NCBI RefSeq assembly: GCF_019550795.1
Contig: NZ_CP080545.1
Span: forward strand, 4,684,001-4,748,000
Direction of reading: 5' to 3'
From: Paenibacillus sp. sptzw28
GTDB lineage: Bacteria > Bacillota > Bacilli > Paenibacillales > Paenibacillaceae
DNA length: 64,000 nt
A program made the translations under genes and the position numbers. Each line of letters starts with the position of its first letter. Position 1 is the first letter of the stretch. Positions 16,290 through 24,986 of the stretch are shown here, in pieces. The notes beneath the pieces were generated by a model, which saw nothing but the letters and a program-made list of their open reading frames with translations, was not told the DNA's origin and made no database searches.

Positions 16290-17955
16290 TTACGATGTAA
16301 TTATCGTCGGGGCCGGCGCGGCCGGCGGGATTCTCGGCAGGGAGCTGAGCGATGCGGGGTTATCCGTTTGTATTCTGGAACGCGGCCCGATGGTGGAGAC
16401 AAAAGACGTATCGATGGATGAGCTGCGGTTTCCGATTCGCGAGAATCTCCTGTGGGCTACGCCAAGGGTAGCGGGTATGACATGGCGTCCCAACTCGCGT
16501 GCTGCGACGCAAAGAGTATTCCCCCGTATCCCTGAGCTGCTTGACGGATGGGGACCTGGCGGAAGCATGAATCACTGGGGAGGCGCAAGCTGGCGGTTCG
16601 AGCCAACCGTCTTTAACGCTCTGGATGTGTGGGGACAGGTTCCGGACGGCGCGATTGCCAATTGGCCGCTTTCTTACGAGGATCTGGAGCCTCATTATAC
16701 CAAGTTTGAATACCGGCTCGGTGTTTCCGGTGACGCGGCTCAGATGGTGAACGAGCCTCCCCGAACAGCGCCGTATCCTCTGCCGCCGCTTGAGCAAGGA
16801 TATGCGACGAATCATTTTGCGCAAGCCTGCAGGCAGCTGGGATACCGGCCGTTTCCAATGCCGGCAGGCATTCTGACGCGCGATTATCAAGGTCGGAAAC
16901 GTACGGGCTTCTGCGGCTTCTGTATGGGCTACGAATGTACGGTAGATGCGAAATCAAACACCAGAGTGACCGAAATCAAAGAAGCGCAGAAAAATCCGAA
17001 TTTCACACTCCTTACGGACCGGTATGTATTCAAAATTACGATAAGTTCTTCGCAAAGGGCTGACGGTGTCGTTTGTCTTGATTCGGACGGAGTCTCCCAT
17101 GAACTCACGGCCAGCATTGTCATTGTTGCGGCCAACACTCTGTACAATGTATGGCTGCTGCTTTTATCGCGGGACCATTATGCTCCGGACGGCATAGGAA
17201 ATCAGTACGGCCAGGTTGGAAAGTACTTCCACCAACATCCGGCGTTCGGTGTCTTCGGTTTATTCGACGAACGGATGAATGTACATATCGGTCCATCTCA
17301 TACTGTGATGGCGGTTACCGATTATATGGAAAACCGATTTGATCATACCGGGCTTGGATTCGTTATGGGCGGCTTTTTCTTCGGAGCGCACCCGGCAGGA
17401 GCGTCGGGACAGCCAATTGAATTCGTCAAATCAATTCCGCGGCCGGAAGGAGTGCCGGGCTGGGGGCCTGGATTTAAAGAGTTCGCAGCACGAACCTTCA
17501 GTCATTATTATATGATTCTGACGCTCCTGACGGATCCGCCGATGCTATACAACTTCATTGATCTGGATCCCCATGCGAAAAACCAGCTCGGCTTTCCCCT
17601 TCCAAGACTTACTTTCGACTGGAGTGCGCAAAAAAACAGGATGCATCAGTTTTTTCGTCCGAAAATAGTCGAGGTGCTGCAGGCAGCCAGAGCTGAGAAC
17701 ATATGGGGCGGGACCGATGTGCAATTCCCGTGGCGGCTGTCTCACCCGAGCGGCGGAACGAGAATGGGCGAGGATCCAATGCAATCGGTCACCGACCGCT
17801 ATGGGAAGGTCCACGGTGTGGACAATTTGTTTGTTGCCGGCAATTCTTTATTCCCTACGATGTCCGCATTTAATCCGACAGAGACGATAGGGGCTCTCGC
17901 CTACTGGCAAGCCGATTATATTAAGCAAGCGGTGCTGAAGGGCAATCTCATCTAG
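16273..17955 (+). CDS. GMC-family FAD sugar dehydrogenase, large subunit
   Basis: The 560-residue protein starts with the FAD-binding GAGAAG at residues 13-18. It contains GGSMNHWGGASWRF, and its C-terminal GMC domain holds HPSGGTRMGEDP (His491) and AGNSLFPTMSAFNPTETIGA (Asn534), the likely catalytic His/Asn pair. It resembles gluconate 2-dehydrogenase and fungal pyranose-type dehydrogenases. With the small subunit and the nearby ThuA-like gene, a role in oxidising the sugar ring of a glycoside (for example C3 oxidation) is plausible but inferred. The ATG at 16273 has AAGGGA about 8 nt upstream. Confidence 0.9.
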   Translation: MKKKPDYDVIIVGAGAAGGILGRELSDAGLSVCILERGPMVETKDVSMDELRFPIRENLLWATPRVAGMTWRPNSRAATQRVFPRIPELLDGWGPGGSMNHWGGASWRFEPTVFNALDVWGQVPDGAIANWPLSYEDLEPHYTKFEYRLGVSGDAAQMVNEPPRTAPYPLPPLEQGYATNHFAQACRQLGYRPFPMPAGILTRDYQGRKRTGFCGFCMGYECTVDAKSNTRVTEIKEAQKNPNFTLLTDRYVFKITISSSQRADGVVCLDSDGVSHELTASIVIVAANTLYNVWLLLLSRDHYAPDGIGNQYGQVGKYFHQHPAFGVFGLFDERMNVHIGPSHTVMAVTDYMENRFDHTGLGFVMGGFFFGAHPAGASGQPIEFVKSIPRPEGVPGWGPGFKEFAARTFSHYYMILTLLTDPPMLYNFIDLDPHAKNQLGFPLPRLTFDWSAQKNRMHQFFRPKIVEVLQAARAENIWGGTDVQFPWRLSHPSGGTRMGEDPMQSVTDRYGKVHGVDNLFVAGNSLFPTMSAFNPTETIGALAYWQADYIKQAVLKGNLI

Positions 17956-17974
17956 CTTACTCATATCTACGAAA

Positions 17975-18018
17975 TGAAGCCTCCGGCTTCCACTTTGTCA
18001 GTGGTTTCGGAGGCTTCA
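17975..18018. terminator. Hairpin between convergent GMC and ABC genes
   Basis: TGAAGCCTCCG and CGGAGGCTTCA form a perfect 11-bp stem, with CCACT/AGTGG extending it inside. It has only weak T tracts, so termination is likely but not certain. Confidence 0.6.
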
Positions 18019-18092
18019 GGAATGGATATATGGATGAATCACTCATTTGAGCGGCCATCGGCTGGAGTATCGTACGCTTGCGGGGAATAGAG

Positions 18093-18974
18093 TTAATTCT
18101 CCGGTGGATAAAGTACGATTCGGCCTCCCTCCATCTCAACCCGCACCTTGTTCTTCTCTTTAAATTCTTCGGCCTGCAGATAGGGTGCCGGAATTTGCAG
18201 CCGTCCCGCTTTGTCGATGACGGCATATTCCACATGGCTCTCTTCTTCCGGGAAGATTCCGCCTCTCTCAAGCTCAGCCAGTTCTTCGGCGTAAGACTGG
18301 CGGCGAATAATTTCCGACGAAGTTTTGCCGTCTCGGATCGCAACGACGCGATCCACCTTCCGCGCGAGCAGCGGGTCGTGCGTAACGATGACGACCGTAA
18401 TGCCTATATTCCGGTTCAGCTCACGAAAGAGGTCGAGTATTTGATTTGACATTTTCGTATCCAGCGAACCCGTAGGCTCATCGGCCAGCAGCAGCTTCGG
18501 CTCGTTTGCAAGCGCGATCGCAATCGCCACGCGCTGCTGCTCTCCGCCTGAGAGCTCACTCAGCCGGTTCTTGATGCGGTGGCTGAGGCCCACCGCATCA
18601 AGGAGCTCAAGCGCCCGAAGCCGCTTTCCACGGCCTTTCAGCAGGATAGGCAGCTCGACATTCTCCAAAGCGGTTAAGTACGGAATCAGGTTCCTTGCAT
18701 TGTTTTGCCAGACGAAGCCCACGGTTTCGCGTTTGTATTTGACAAGGTCGCGTTCCGTGAATTTGAGCAGATCTTTCTCGTCCACAAGCAGCTTCCCGGC
18801 AGAAGGGCGGTCAAGGCCGCCCAGCATATTGAGCAGTGTCGATTTCCCGCTGCCGCTGTTGCCGATTATTGCCATTAGCTCTCCGGCTTCAACATGAAGG
18901 TCCAATCCCTGCAGCGCGACGACTTCAAGGTCGTCCGTCTTATAGATTTTTACAAGTCCGTCGCAATGAATCAT
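18093..18974 (-). CDS. ABC transporter ATPase (MacB/LolD type) with AbrB-like C-terminal tail
   Basis: The 293-residue protein has Walker A GNSGSGKST, the Q-loop FVWQNNARNL, signature LSGGEQQRVAIA, Walker B LLLADEPTGSLD and the H-loop VIVTHD, all normal for MacB/LolD ATPases. From about residue 248 it carries an unusual tail: AVIDKAGRLQIPAPYL followed by KNKVRVEMEGGRIVLYPP. This matches the swapped-hairpin pattern of AbrB/SpoVT/MazE DNA-binding domains (D-x-x-G-R-x-x-I-P). It is the last gene of a four-gene operon, three bases after the permease stop, with its GGAGGAG site lying at the end of the permease gene. Confidence 0.9.
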   Translation of the reverse strand: MIHCDGLVKIYKTDDLEVVALQGLDLHVEAGELMAIIGNSGSGKSTLLNMLGGLDRPSAGKLLVDEKDLLKFTERDLVKYKRETVGFVWQNNARNLIPYLTALENVELPILLKGRGKRLRALELLDAVGLSHRIKNRLSELSGGEQQRVAIAIALANEPKLLLADEPTGSLDTKMSNQILDLFRELNRNIGITVVIVTHDPLLARKVDRVVAIRDGKTSSEIIRRQSYAEELAELERGGIFPEEESHVEYAVIDKAGRLQIPAPYLQAEEFKEKNKVRVEMEGGRIVLYPPEN

Positions 18975-18977
18975 CGT

Positions 18978-21860
18978 CTACTCCTCCCCGAGCTTGAGCG
19001 CCTGAGTAATCTTCATTCGTGACACCCGCACCCCTAGTACGGCGAGTCCGACAGCCAGCATAACGCCGACGACGCTGTACAGCTGAACGTAATCGCTCAG
19101 TCGATGAATAATTTCAAACGGCGGTACCTGCTCTGACGCATTGAACGAAAGCTGGAAGAGCGGCACGAACAAATCGCTTACCAAGTTGCCGATAAAGACC
19201 CCCATAAGGACTGCGGCGGCCGAGGTCAGCAGCTGCTCGCTCAAGAGCATGCCGATTATTTGCATAAACGATATCCCCATCGCGCGCAGTATGCCGAACT
19301 GAAGCGTCCGACCGGCTAGCGTGAGTACCCAGAACAACAGGAAGCCGAATAAGCTGATCATCATGGAGATGACGAAGCCAAGCGTCATTACGCCGTTTAT
19401 CGCAAGACGGAAAGGGTCGTTTTTGGAACGGATGAGCATTTGGTTCGCGTCTACAAGCTCTTCAACCGGAATTTCCTTCTTCTTTAAATCTTCGTATATA
19501 ACTTTGCTGGTCGCGCCTTCCTTCAGTTTAATCCATACATCATACGGCTCCAGAGCGAGATGATTTTGGATGTAGGGCAAATGCCCGACAATTAAATTCG
19601 GACGACTTACGCCCTCATCTGCCGAGTCAGTGGTGCCGCCGACAGGCAGCGGGTTCCAGCCGGGCCAATAATCGATAATTCCGTATACGGTAAATCCGGC
19701 GCTGTCCAGACCGTCCCATCTTAACGAAATCGGGTCTCCGGGCTTTACGTTATACTTTTCGGCCACAGAGCGTGATATAAGCACAGCTTTCGGATCGGAA
19801 GCCATCAAATTAAGATAACTGTTGATATGGTGATCCAGCAATCCTCCACGCATCCACGCGACATGTCCGAAATCGAATGTATCGATGCCGTATAAGACAG
19901 TTTGGTCGTCACCGCCATTTACGCTGAAGCTGGCGTCCGGCTTGCGGAATACGCGGGCAGCCGTGTCGACGCCGGCTAATTCTCTCATCTTTATAAATGA
20001 CGGTTCCGTGTAAGTAACGATCTTTGGGGCGATTGCCGCTGCCCCGGCGTCTTCTCCGGTCGGCGGGCCGTTCTGCATCGGCGGCGGCGGCGCGTCATTA
20101 TCCCAATGGATTTTTAACTGAATATCCGCGCCGGTCGAATAATGAATTTTATCCTCCATATTGCCGTTGATCGTGCGGGCCGCATTGGCACTGAACAGCC
20201 CCATGGCAACGGTCATAATGAGAAACACCTTTATCGTCAGATATTGAGAGGACGAACGACTGATTTGCAAAAGAGTGGAATAAAGAGCCGGCGTCCACCA
20301 CTTTCTGCCAACCCAATATATGAGTTTGATCAGCCAAGGATAAATTCGCAGGGCAAGCAAACCGCAGCCAAGTGCAAACAGCGCCGGCATAAAGAACAGC
20401 AGCGGATCCACCTGCAGCGCGTTCGGGTCAAGCGCGAGCTGCTTAAGCTCATCCAGTCTTTTGTTGAACCCGACCAGCAAATAGACCGAAACCGCAAGCA
20501 ATATGATATCAAGAAACGTTTTATGCCAGAACGACAGCCGGTTAGCACGGGCAAGCTGCTGCTTGTGGCCGACAATTGAGATGCGGGTCGCCAGAAATGC
20601 CGGTACCAGAATGAGAATAATCGAGCCTAGAACCGCCGCTATCGCTACTTTATACGACGCGCTGTTCAGCGCGACATCAAGCGAAGACCGCTGAACGAAT
20701 TCAAGGAAGCCATTCGAAGCGCCGAGTATTTTCGTAAAGTAAACGCCTATGAATGGTCCTGCGGCAAGCGCGAGCAAACCGAGAATTACGCTCTCCACGG
20801 CAAAAACGAGCATGATCTGCAGACGGCTGGCGCCGCGGCTGCGGAGAACCGAAATCTCCGTTTTCTGACGTTCGATGATAAGATTAGCCGCCATGTACAA
20901 GTAGAATGCAAGCATGAACATGACCGGCGAATACAGGGACCACAGCATGACATCGAGCTTATCTTTCTTTTCAATATACGAGCTGATCGATTCCTTGGCA
21001 GGGATATCGACAGAAGAGATTCCAAGTCTCAGGTTAAAATAATTATTCAACCTCTGACTCTGATCAATAAATGAAGGAATATTGTCGATCTTCAGCTGCT
21101 CGTAATTGAGCGAATACTGCCATACAATGCCCGAAAGCCGCAGAATGCCGCTGGGCTCCACAAAGTCTTTTTCGAACCGTTCAAAAGGAATATAGAAAGA
21201 AGAATTATACTGCTCCACGGTAAATTGATCATAAGCATTATCCGTCTTCGACTCGACAAGTCCGACCGGGATAATTTTGATTTGTTTACCTGACTCTCTG
21301 TTGGTATAAATAAATTCTTGGCCGAGGTCGCGCTTTAAGTCGATCAAAAACTTCTGCGTGACCACCGCTTCATACACACCGTCGTTTCGGTTCGGATCGG
21401 GAAAACGGCCGTCAATGAGGCGCACCCGCTTCTCCAGATCGGTTACCGTCCGGAAACTCCCTGTAAGATTCAGCTCCTTCTTCTCCCGGTCCGAGGCGTC
21501 CGCAGGGAGAAAGCGTATTGCCTGGGTCGACCGCGCAATCATAAACGATTGGGCGCTCAGCCCGAACCGCGCCGGCGCATTTTCCATATAAGTATCCGCT
21601 TTGGCAATCAAGCTGCGGATTTGCTGGGGAGTCCTGTCTCCGCTTGATACGGAAGTTGCAACGCGCAGCAGACCGGGGTAAATGTTCTGATCCTTCTGCA
21701 GCTGCTGAAGCTCCTTATAGAGCGTCCGCTGCAATATTGCGTGTGAATATAGCGGCATTGAGCTGAACAAAGCTACGCATATCGTTAAGCCAAACCATAA
21801 ATTAAGCTGAAGCCAACGATTCTTCGCCATCTTCCGAAAAATCATCGTCCATAAGGCCAT
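18978..21860 (-). CDS. FtsX-like ABC transporter permease (960 aa)
   Basis: A large permease with an N-terminal transmembrane segment (about residues 18-38). It has a long extracytoplasmic region, a helical cluster at about 310-470, another extracytoplasmic region and a final FtsX block of helices at the C-terminus ending in GVRVSRMKITQALKLGEE. The MacB/FtsX family couples ATP hydrolysis to mechanical movement or lipoprotein, peptide or drug export rather than ordinary solute transport. Two FtsX-like modules are fused in one chain, so it may work as a monomer with either or both ATPases. The ATG has AAGAGGTGA directly upstream. Confidence 0.88.
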   Translation of the reverse strand: MALWTMIFRKMAKNRWLQLNLWFGLTICVALFSSMPLYSHAILQRTLYKELQQLQKDQNIYPGLLRVATSVSSGDRTPQQIRSLIAKADTYMENAPARFGLSAQSFMIARSTQAIRFLPADASDREKKELNLTGSFRTVTDLEKRVRLIDGRFPDPNRNDGVYEAVVTQKFLIDLKRDLGQEFIYTNRESGKQIKIIPVGLVESKTDNAYDQFTVEQYNSSFYIPFERFEKDFVEPSGILRLSGIVWQYSLNYEQLKIDNIPSFIDQSQRLNNYFNLRLGISSVDIPAKESISSYIEKKDKLDVMLWSLYSPVMFMLAFYLYMAANLIIERQKTEISVLRSRGASRLQIMLVFAVESVILGLLALAAGPFIGVYFTKILGASNGFLEFVQRSSLDVALNSASYKVAIAAVLGSIILILVPAFLATRISIVGHKQQLARANRLSFWHKTFLDIILLAVSVYLLVGFNKRLDELKQLALDPNALQVDPLLFFMPALFALGCGLLALRIYPWLIKLIYWVGRKWWTPALYSTLLQISRSSSQYLTIKVFLIMTVAMGLFSANAARTINGNMEDKIHYSTGADIQLKIHWDNDAPPPPMQNGPPTGEDAGAAAIAPKIVTYTEPSFIKMRELAGVDTAARVFRKPDASFSVNGGDDQTVLYGIDTFDFGHVAWMRGGLLDHHINSYLNLMASDPKAVLISRSVAEKYNVKPGDPISLRWDGLDSAGFTVYGIIDYWPGWNPLPVGGTTDSADEGVSRPNLIVGHLPYIQNHLALEPYDVWIKLKEGATSKVIYEDLKKKEIPVEELVDANQMLIRSKNDPFRLAINGVMTLGFVISMMISLFGFLLFWVLTLAGRTLQFGILRAMGISFMQIIGMLLSEQLLTSAAAVLMGVFIGNLVSDLFVPLFQLSFNASEQVPPFEIIHRLSDYVQLYSVVGVMLAVGLAVLGVRVSRMKITQALKLGEE

Positions 21861-21894
21861 CGTTTCACCTCTTCTTCAATCGACCAGAGCCGGA

Positions 21895-22938
21895 CTAGTT
21901 GTTCAGTATAACCTGCTGACCGGGTTCCAGCCCCTTCACAATTTCAACTTCCGTAGACGTCATAAGTCCCGGTTCGACGTCGACTTCCTTGCGGCGGTCC
22001 CCTTCCAGCACCTGTACGTAAGTTCGGCCGAGATAGGTGCGCAAGCCGCTCCTTGGCAGAACAATTACGTTATCCTTCTCTTCCAGCATGATCCGAATGT
22101 CGGCGCTTTGACCCAAGGCAAGCTTATCGTTAGGCGTGGACAAGCCTACATACAACAGTTTGGCATTACGTTCCGCCAGCTCCTTGTTATCGGTAAACGG
22201 CGCACTGGACGGGGCTTGAAGCACTCTGCCCTTCAGCTTCTGATTATCCACCGTGATTTCCACATCCATATGAAGCTGAATTGCGGAAATCGTCTTCGGG
22301 TCCTCCGCTTCATAGACCAGGTAAATCTGTTTCGGGTCGGAAACGCTTACAATCGGTTTATAACCTGTAATGCCGTCCCCGGGTTGAATCGTATCCTTAA
22401 ACGAGACAATTCCATCGATTGGCGCCGTTAACCGTGCGGATTCCATCTGTTTCTCAAGCGCGTCGAGGAGGATTCTCTCCCGCTGGGCATCAATTTCACG
22501 AAGCCGTATTTCATCCTTGTCGGTTCCGGATTGCTTGACTCGCATATATTCGAGATTGGCGCGCTCGAGGCTCAGCTTCTGCAGCTTGATACGTAAATCC
22601 AAATCGCCCATATCAAGCTCGGCTAGCAGCTGGCCTTCTCTCACGGTATCGTCCTGTTTCACATAGATATCTTTCAATCTTCCGTTATCGCTGTAGAAGA
22701 GCGGAATATTCCGGCTGGAGGCCACGATCGCAGTCCCCGAGAAGAACCGTTCGATCCTCCCCTTCTTCGCTTCAACCGAATCGAATTTCTCCTGGGCCGG
22801 CTTTACAAGCGGAGGCTGCAGCTCCTTCTGATCCTGCGGCAGCAGCGAACAACCCGATAATAATGCTGAAGCAAGTAATATGACCGATGATTGCTTGAAT
22901 AACAGTCTGCGGCGTTTACGATTTCGACCCAACGACAA
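21895..22938 (-). CDS. MacA/HlyD-type lipoprotein adaptor of an ABC efflux system
   Basis: The 347-residue product is a membrane fusion protein: biotinyl-lipoyl-like half NGRLKDIYVKQDDTVREGQL, a short coiled hairpin, the second half SARLTAPIDGIVSFK, a beta-barrel and the C-terminal EPGLMTSTEVEIVKGLEPGQ. A lipobox LSGC (Cys30) predicts a lipid-anchored extracytoplasmic adaptor. I chose the TTG at 22938 because GGAGG lies 9 nt upstream. The ATG at 22947 would abut the ribosome site. The gene overlaps the upstream ATPase gene by 23 nt and precedes the permease gene by 34 bp. Confidence 0.85.
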   Translation of the reverse strand: MSLGRNRKRRRLLFKQSSVILLASALLSGCSLLPQDQKELQPPLVKPAQEKFDSVEAKKGRIERFFSGTAIVASSRNIPLFYSDNGRLKDIYVKQDDTVREGQLLAELDMGDLDLRIKLQKLSLERANLEYMRVKQSGTDKDEIRLREIDAQRERILLDALEKQMESARLTAPIDGIVSFKDTIQPGDGITGYKPIVSVSDPKQIYLVYEAEDPKTISAIQLHMDVEITVDNQKLKGRVLQAPSSAPFTDNKELAERNAKLLYVGLSTPNDKLALGQSADIRIMLEEKDNVIVLPRSGLRTYLGRTYVQVLEGDRRKEVDVEPGLMTSTEVEIVKGLEPGQQVILNN

Positions 22939-23638
22939 TTTCTCCATCCTCCAATGCAATGACGTGGTCGACGATTTCCATAATTCCGGGATCGTGCGTC
23001 GTCATAACGACTGTCATTCCCCGGCGTTCGACCAAGTCACGGAATACCTTGATGACCTGCAGTCCCATTCGGCTGTCCAGCTCGGCGGTAGGCTCGTCCG
23101 CCAGCAATAATACCGGCTCGTGTGCGATGGCGCGGGCAATGGCGACTCTCTGCTGCTCGCCGCCGGACAGCTCGGGCGGCCGGTGCTTCATCCGCTGCTT
23201 CATGCCCACCCACTCCAGCGCCTTCTCCGCCCGCTCCTTATTCAGCTTCTTATCGGCTCCAGCGATGCGCAAGCCGAATTCAACGTTCTCATAAGCCGAC
23301 ATAAGCGGAACCAATCCGAAGGCCTGAAAAACAAGGCCTATCTGCGACCGTCTCCACGCGCTGCGTTGTTTCTCCGGCAGGAACGAAAGCTCTTGCCCGT
23401 TAAATAAAACACGGCCTTCGGTAGGCTGGTCAAGGGCTGCCAATAAATTTAGCAGCGTCGTCTTGCCGGAACCGGACCGGCCTTTGAGGGCAACCATTGA
23501 ACCGCGGGCAATATCCAGGTGAATATTTTTAACGGCGGTCACCGCTGTTTCGCCTCGCCCAAACACCTTCTTTACATTCACAGCACGCAATATCGGCTCG
23601 TTTTGGTTGGGGAACGAGGCTGCCGTTTCGATCTTCAA
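22916..23638 (-). CDS. ABC transporter ATPase (MacB/LolD type), first gene of operon
   Basis: The 240-residue ATPase has Walker A GRSGSGKTT, signature LSGGEQQRVAIARA, Walker B LLLADEPTAELD and MTTHDPG. Its short N-terminal leader differs from the second ATPase of the operon, which carries an AbrB-like tail. Two distinct ATPases beside one double FtsX permease suggests a heterodimeric nucleotide-binding pair. The start is TTG 23638 with AGGAGA about 10 nt upstream. A strong sigma-A promoter lies about 100 bp upstream. Confidence 0.9.
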   Translation of the reverse strand: MKIETAASFPNQNEPILRAVNVKKVFGRGETAVTAVKNIHLDIARGSMVALKGRSGSGKTTLLNLLAALDQPTEGRVLFNGQELSFLPEKQRSAWRRSQIGLVFQAFGLVPLMSAYENVEFGLRIAGADKKLNKERAEKALEWVGMKQRMKHRPPELSGGEQQRVAIARAIAHEPVLLLADEPTAELDSRMGLQVIKVFRDLVERRGMTVVMTTHDPGIMEIVDHVIALEDGEIVVGSKS

Positions 23639-23735
23639 TTGCGGTCATTCTCCTTTCCGTTCGCTCTTACTTTCGCACTGGATCTATCAATCTTTTACAG
23701 CTTAGCCATTATGATGTTTTGCCTATATCAGAGTT

Positions 23736-23764
23736 AGAATACTAGTGGATGAATGCGCTGTCAA
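23736..23764 (-). promoter_or_regulatory. Sigma-A promoter of the ABC operon
   Basis: On the minus strand a perfect -35 TTGACA (23764-23759) is separated by 17 nt from a -10 TATTCT (23741-23736). It lies about 98 bp upstream of the first ATPase gene, and an AT-rich tract upstream could act as an UP element. Confidence 0.85.
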
Positions 23765-23973
23765 CCTAATAATGTAAATTAATTAATAAAGATCTAAATA
23801 AGCGGCATTCCTCTGCCGGGCTTAACGAAATTAGTAAATCGGCATTGCTCGTGCGGCTGAATGAGAAATGACAAAATCGCGCATTAAAGATGCAAATTTT
23901 TCATCCGGGGGGGCGGAGTTCCGTGAATGGCAGGTGAAAGGTGAATGAAGCACCGCGTCGGAAGCGGGACGGG

Positions 23974-24822
23974 CTAGCTCAGAGCGGTACCGATGCCCCA
24001 GGCGAGAAAGCCCGCTGCCGCGGAAGAGGCGAGGTTGACCGCGTCATTGGTCATCCAGACAAAGCCGCGTATCCGGCGGGCAGCCTCGCCGCAATGGCTG
24101 GCGCGCTCCGTCTCGCTGCCGCATACCCGGCAGCGGTACATGGTTTGTACGGTAGCGCCGAGCCAGGAGTCCACGAAGGCGCCGGCTATACCGGCCGCTG
24201 CAGCCGTGGCGAACAGCGCGCCCGGCGCAGCCTCCGCGGGCGCGTTCGCAAGGGGCGGCGACGCCAGCAGCGCCACGGCTGCGCCGATAGACGCCGCGCC
24301 TGCCAGCGCAGCGGCGCTGCCAAGCGAGGTGACGCCGCCGCTCGTGCCCGGCGGAACGGACCGGCCGCTGAGCAAAGACCGCGGTGCCGTGCGGCTGAGC
24401 GCGCCGATCTCGGTCGCCCAGGTGTCCGCATTTACAGCTGCCATTACGCCGGCAAAAGCATAAAGCCATCCATCGCCGGGCCACAGCGCGTGCGCGGCGC
24501 ATAGCCCAAGACCGATTCCGCCGTTGGCCCATACTTGACCGGCGTCACGCCTGCCGCCCTTAGCGTAATTAGCTTCGGCGTCCCGTTTGAACCGATGCCG
24601 CCGCTTAAACCTGGACCATGCGGTCGATGAAGCAAAAAAGACAATAAGCGCGCCGAACCACGCCGGCCCGCCGAACATTACATAGCCGGTTCCCATTGCA
24701 ACCGCCGACCAGGCTCCGGAAGCCGTCAGCGAGCGCATATTGAAGGCCAATAAAGCGATCGCGCCGCTGCCCACGAGGCCAACAGCAAGACGCAGCCACC
24801 ATTCTTCAATCCATCCAACCAT
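23974..24822 (-). CDS. DUF92 family integral membrane protein
   Basis: The 282-residue protein is very hydrophobic with about six to seven helices. It carries the DUF92 hallmarks FFASSTAWSRFK, GQVWANGGIG, NADTWATEIGALS and SFLGATVQ-like DSWLGATVQTMYRC, plus a Cys pair CRVC. Plant VTE6 and other homologues are linked to phytyl-phosphate kinase activity, so a polyprenyl-phosphate role is possible; this is family-level inference. GGAGG lies 6 nt before the ATG. The 3' half is very GC-rich, giving many spurious open frames on both strands. Confidence 0.85.
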   Translation of the reverse strand: MVGWIEEWWLRLAVGLVGSGAIALLAFNMRSLTASGAWSAVAMGTGYVMFGGPAWFGALIVFFASSTAWSRFKRRHRFKRDAEANYAKGGRRDAGQVWANGGIGLGLCAAHALWPGDGWLYAFAGVMAAVNADTWATEIGALSRTAPRSLLSGRSVPPGTSGGVTSLGSAAALAGAASIGAAVALLASPPLANAPAEAAPGALFATAAAAGIAGAFVDSWLGATVQTMYRCRVCGSETERASHCGEAARRIRGFVWMTNDAVNLASSAAAGFLAWGIGTALS

Positions 24823-24986
24823 TGCAAGACCTCCAACACGGTATTGTACATATTTCCATTCAAAGTGTTCACATTAGCAGGATTCCCGCAAGCCTGCGTA
24901 GAAAGTGATTATGTCGAAAGAACGTGAAAGTTGACGAAGTACCGCAACCATTTGTCTTCCACTACGCAGTCAAGGAGTGTCGTTCT

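Noticed and set aside
24882..24898. A 17-base match to 12499-12515 (attcccgcaagcctgcg)
   Set aside because: Too short and unsupported by flanking similarity; probably chance.
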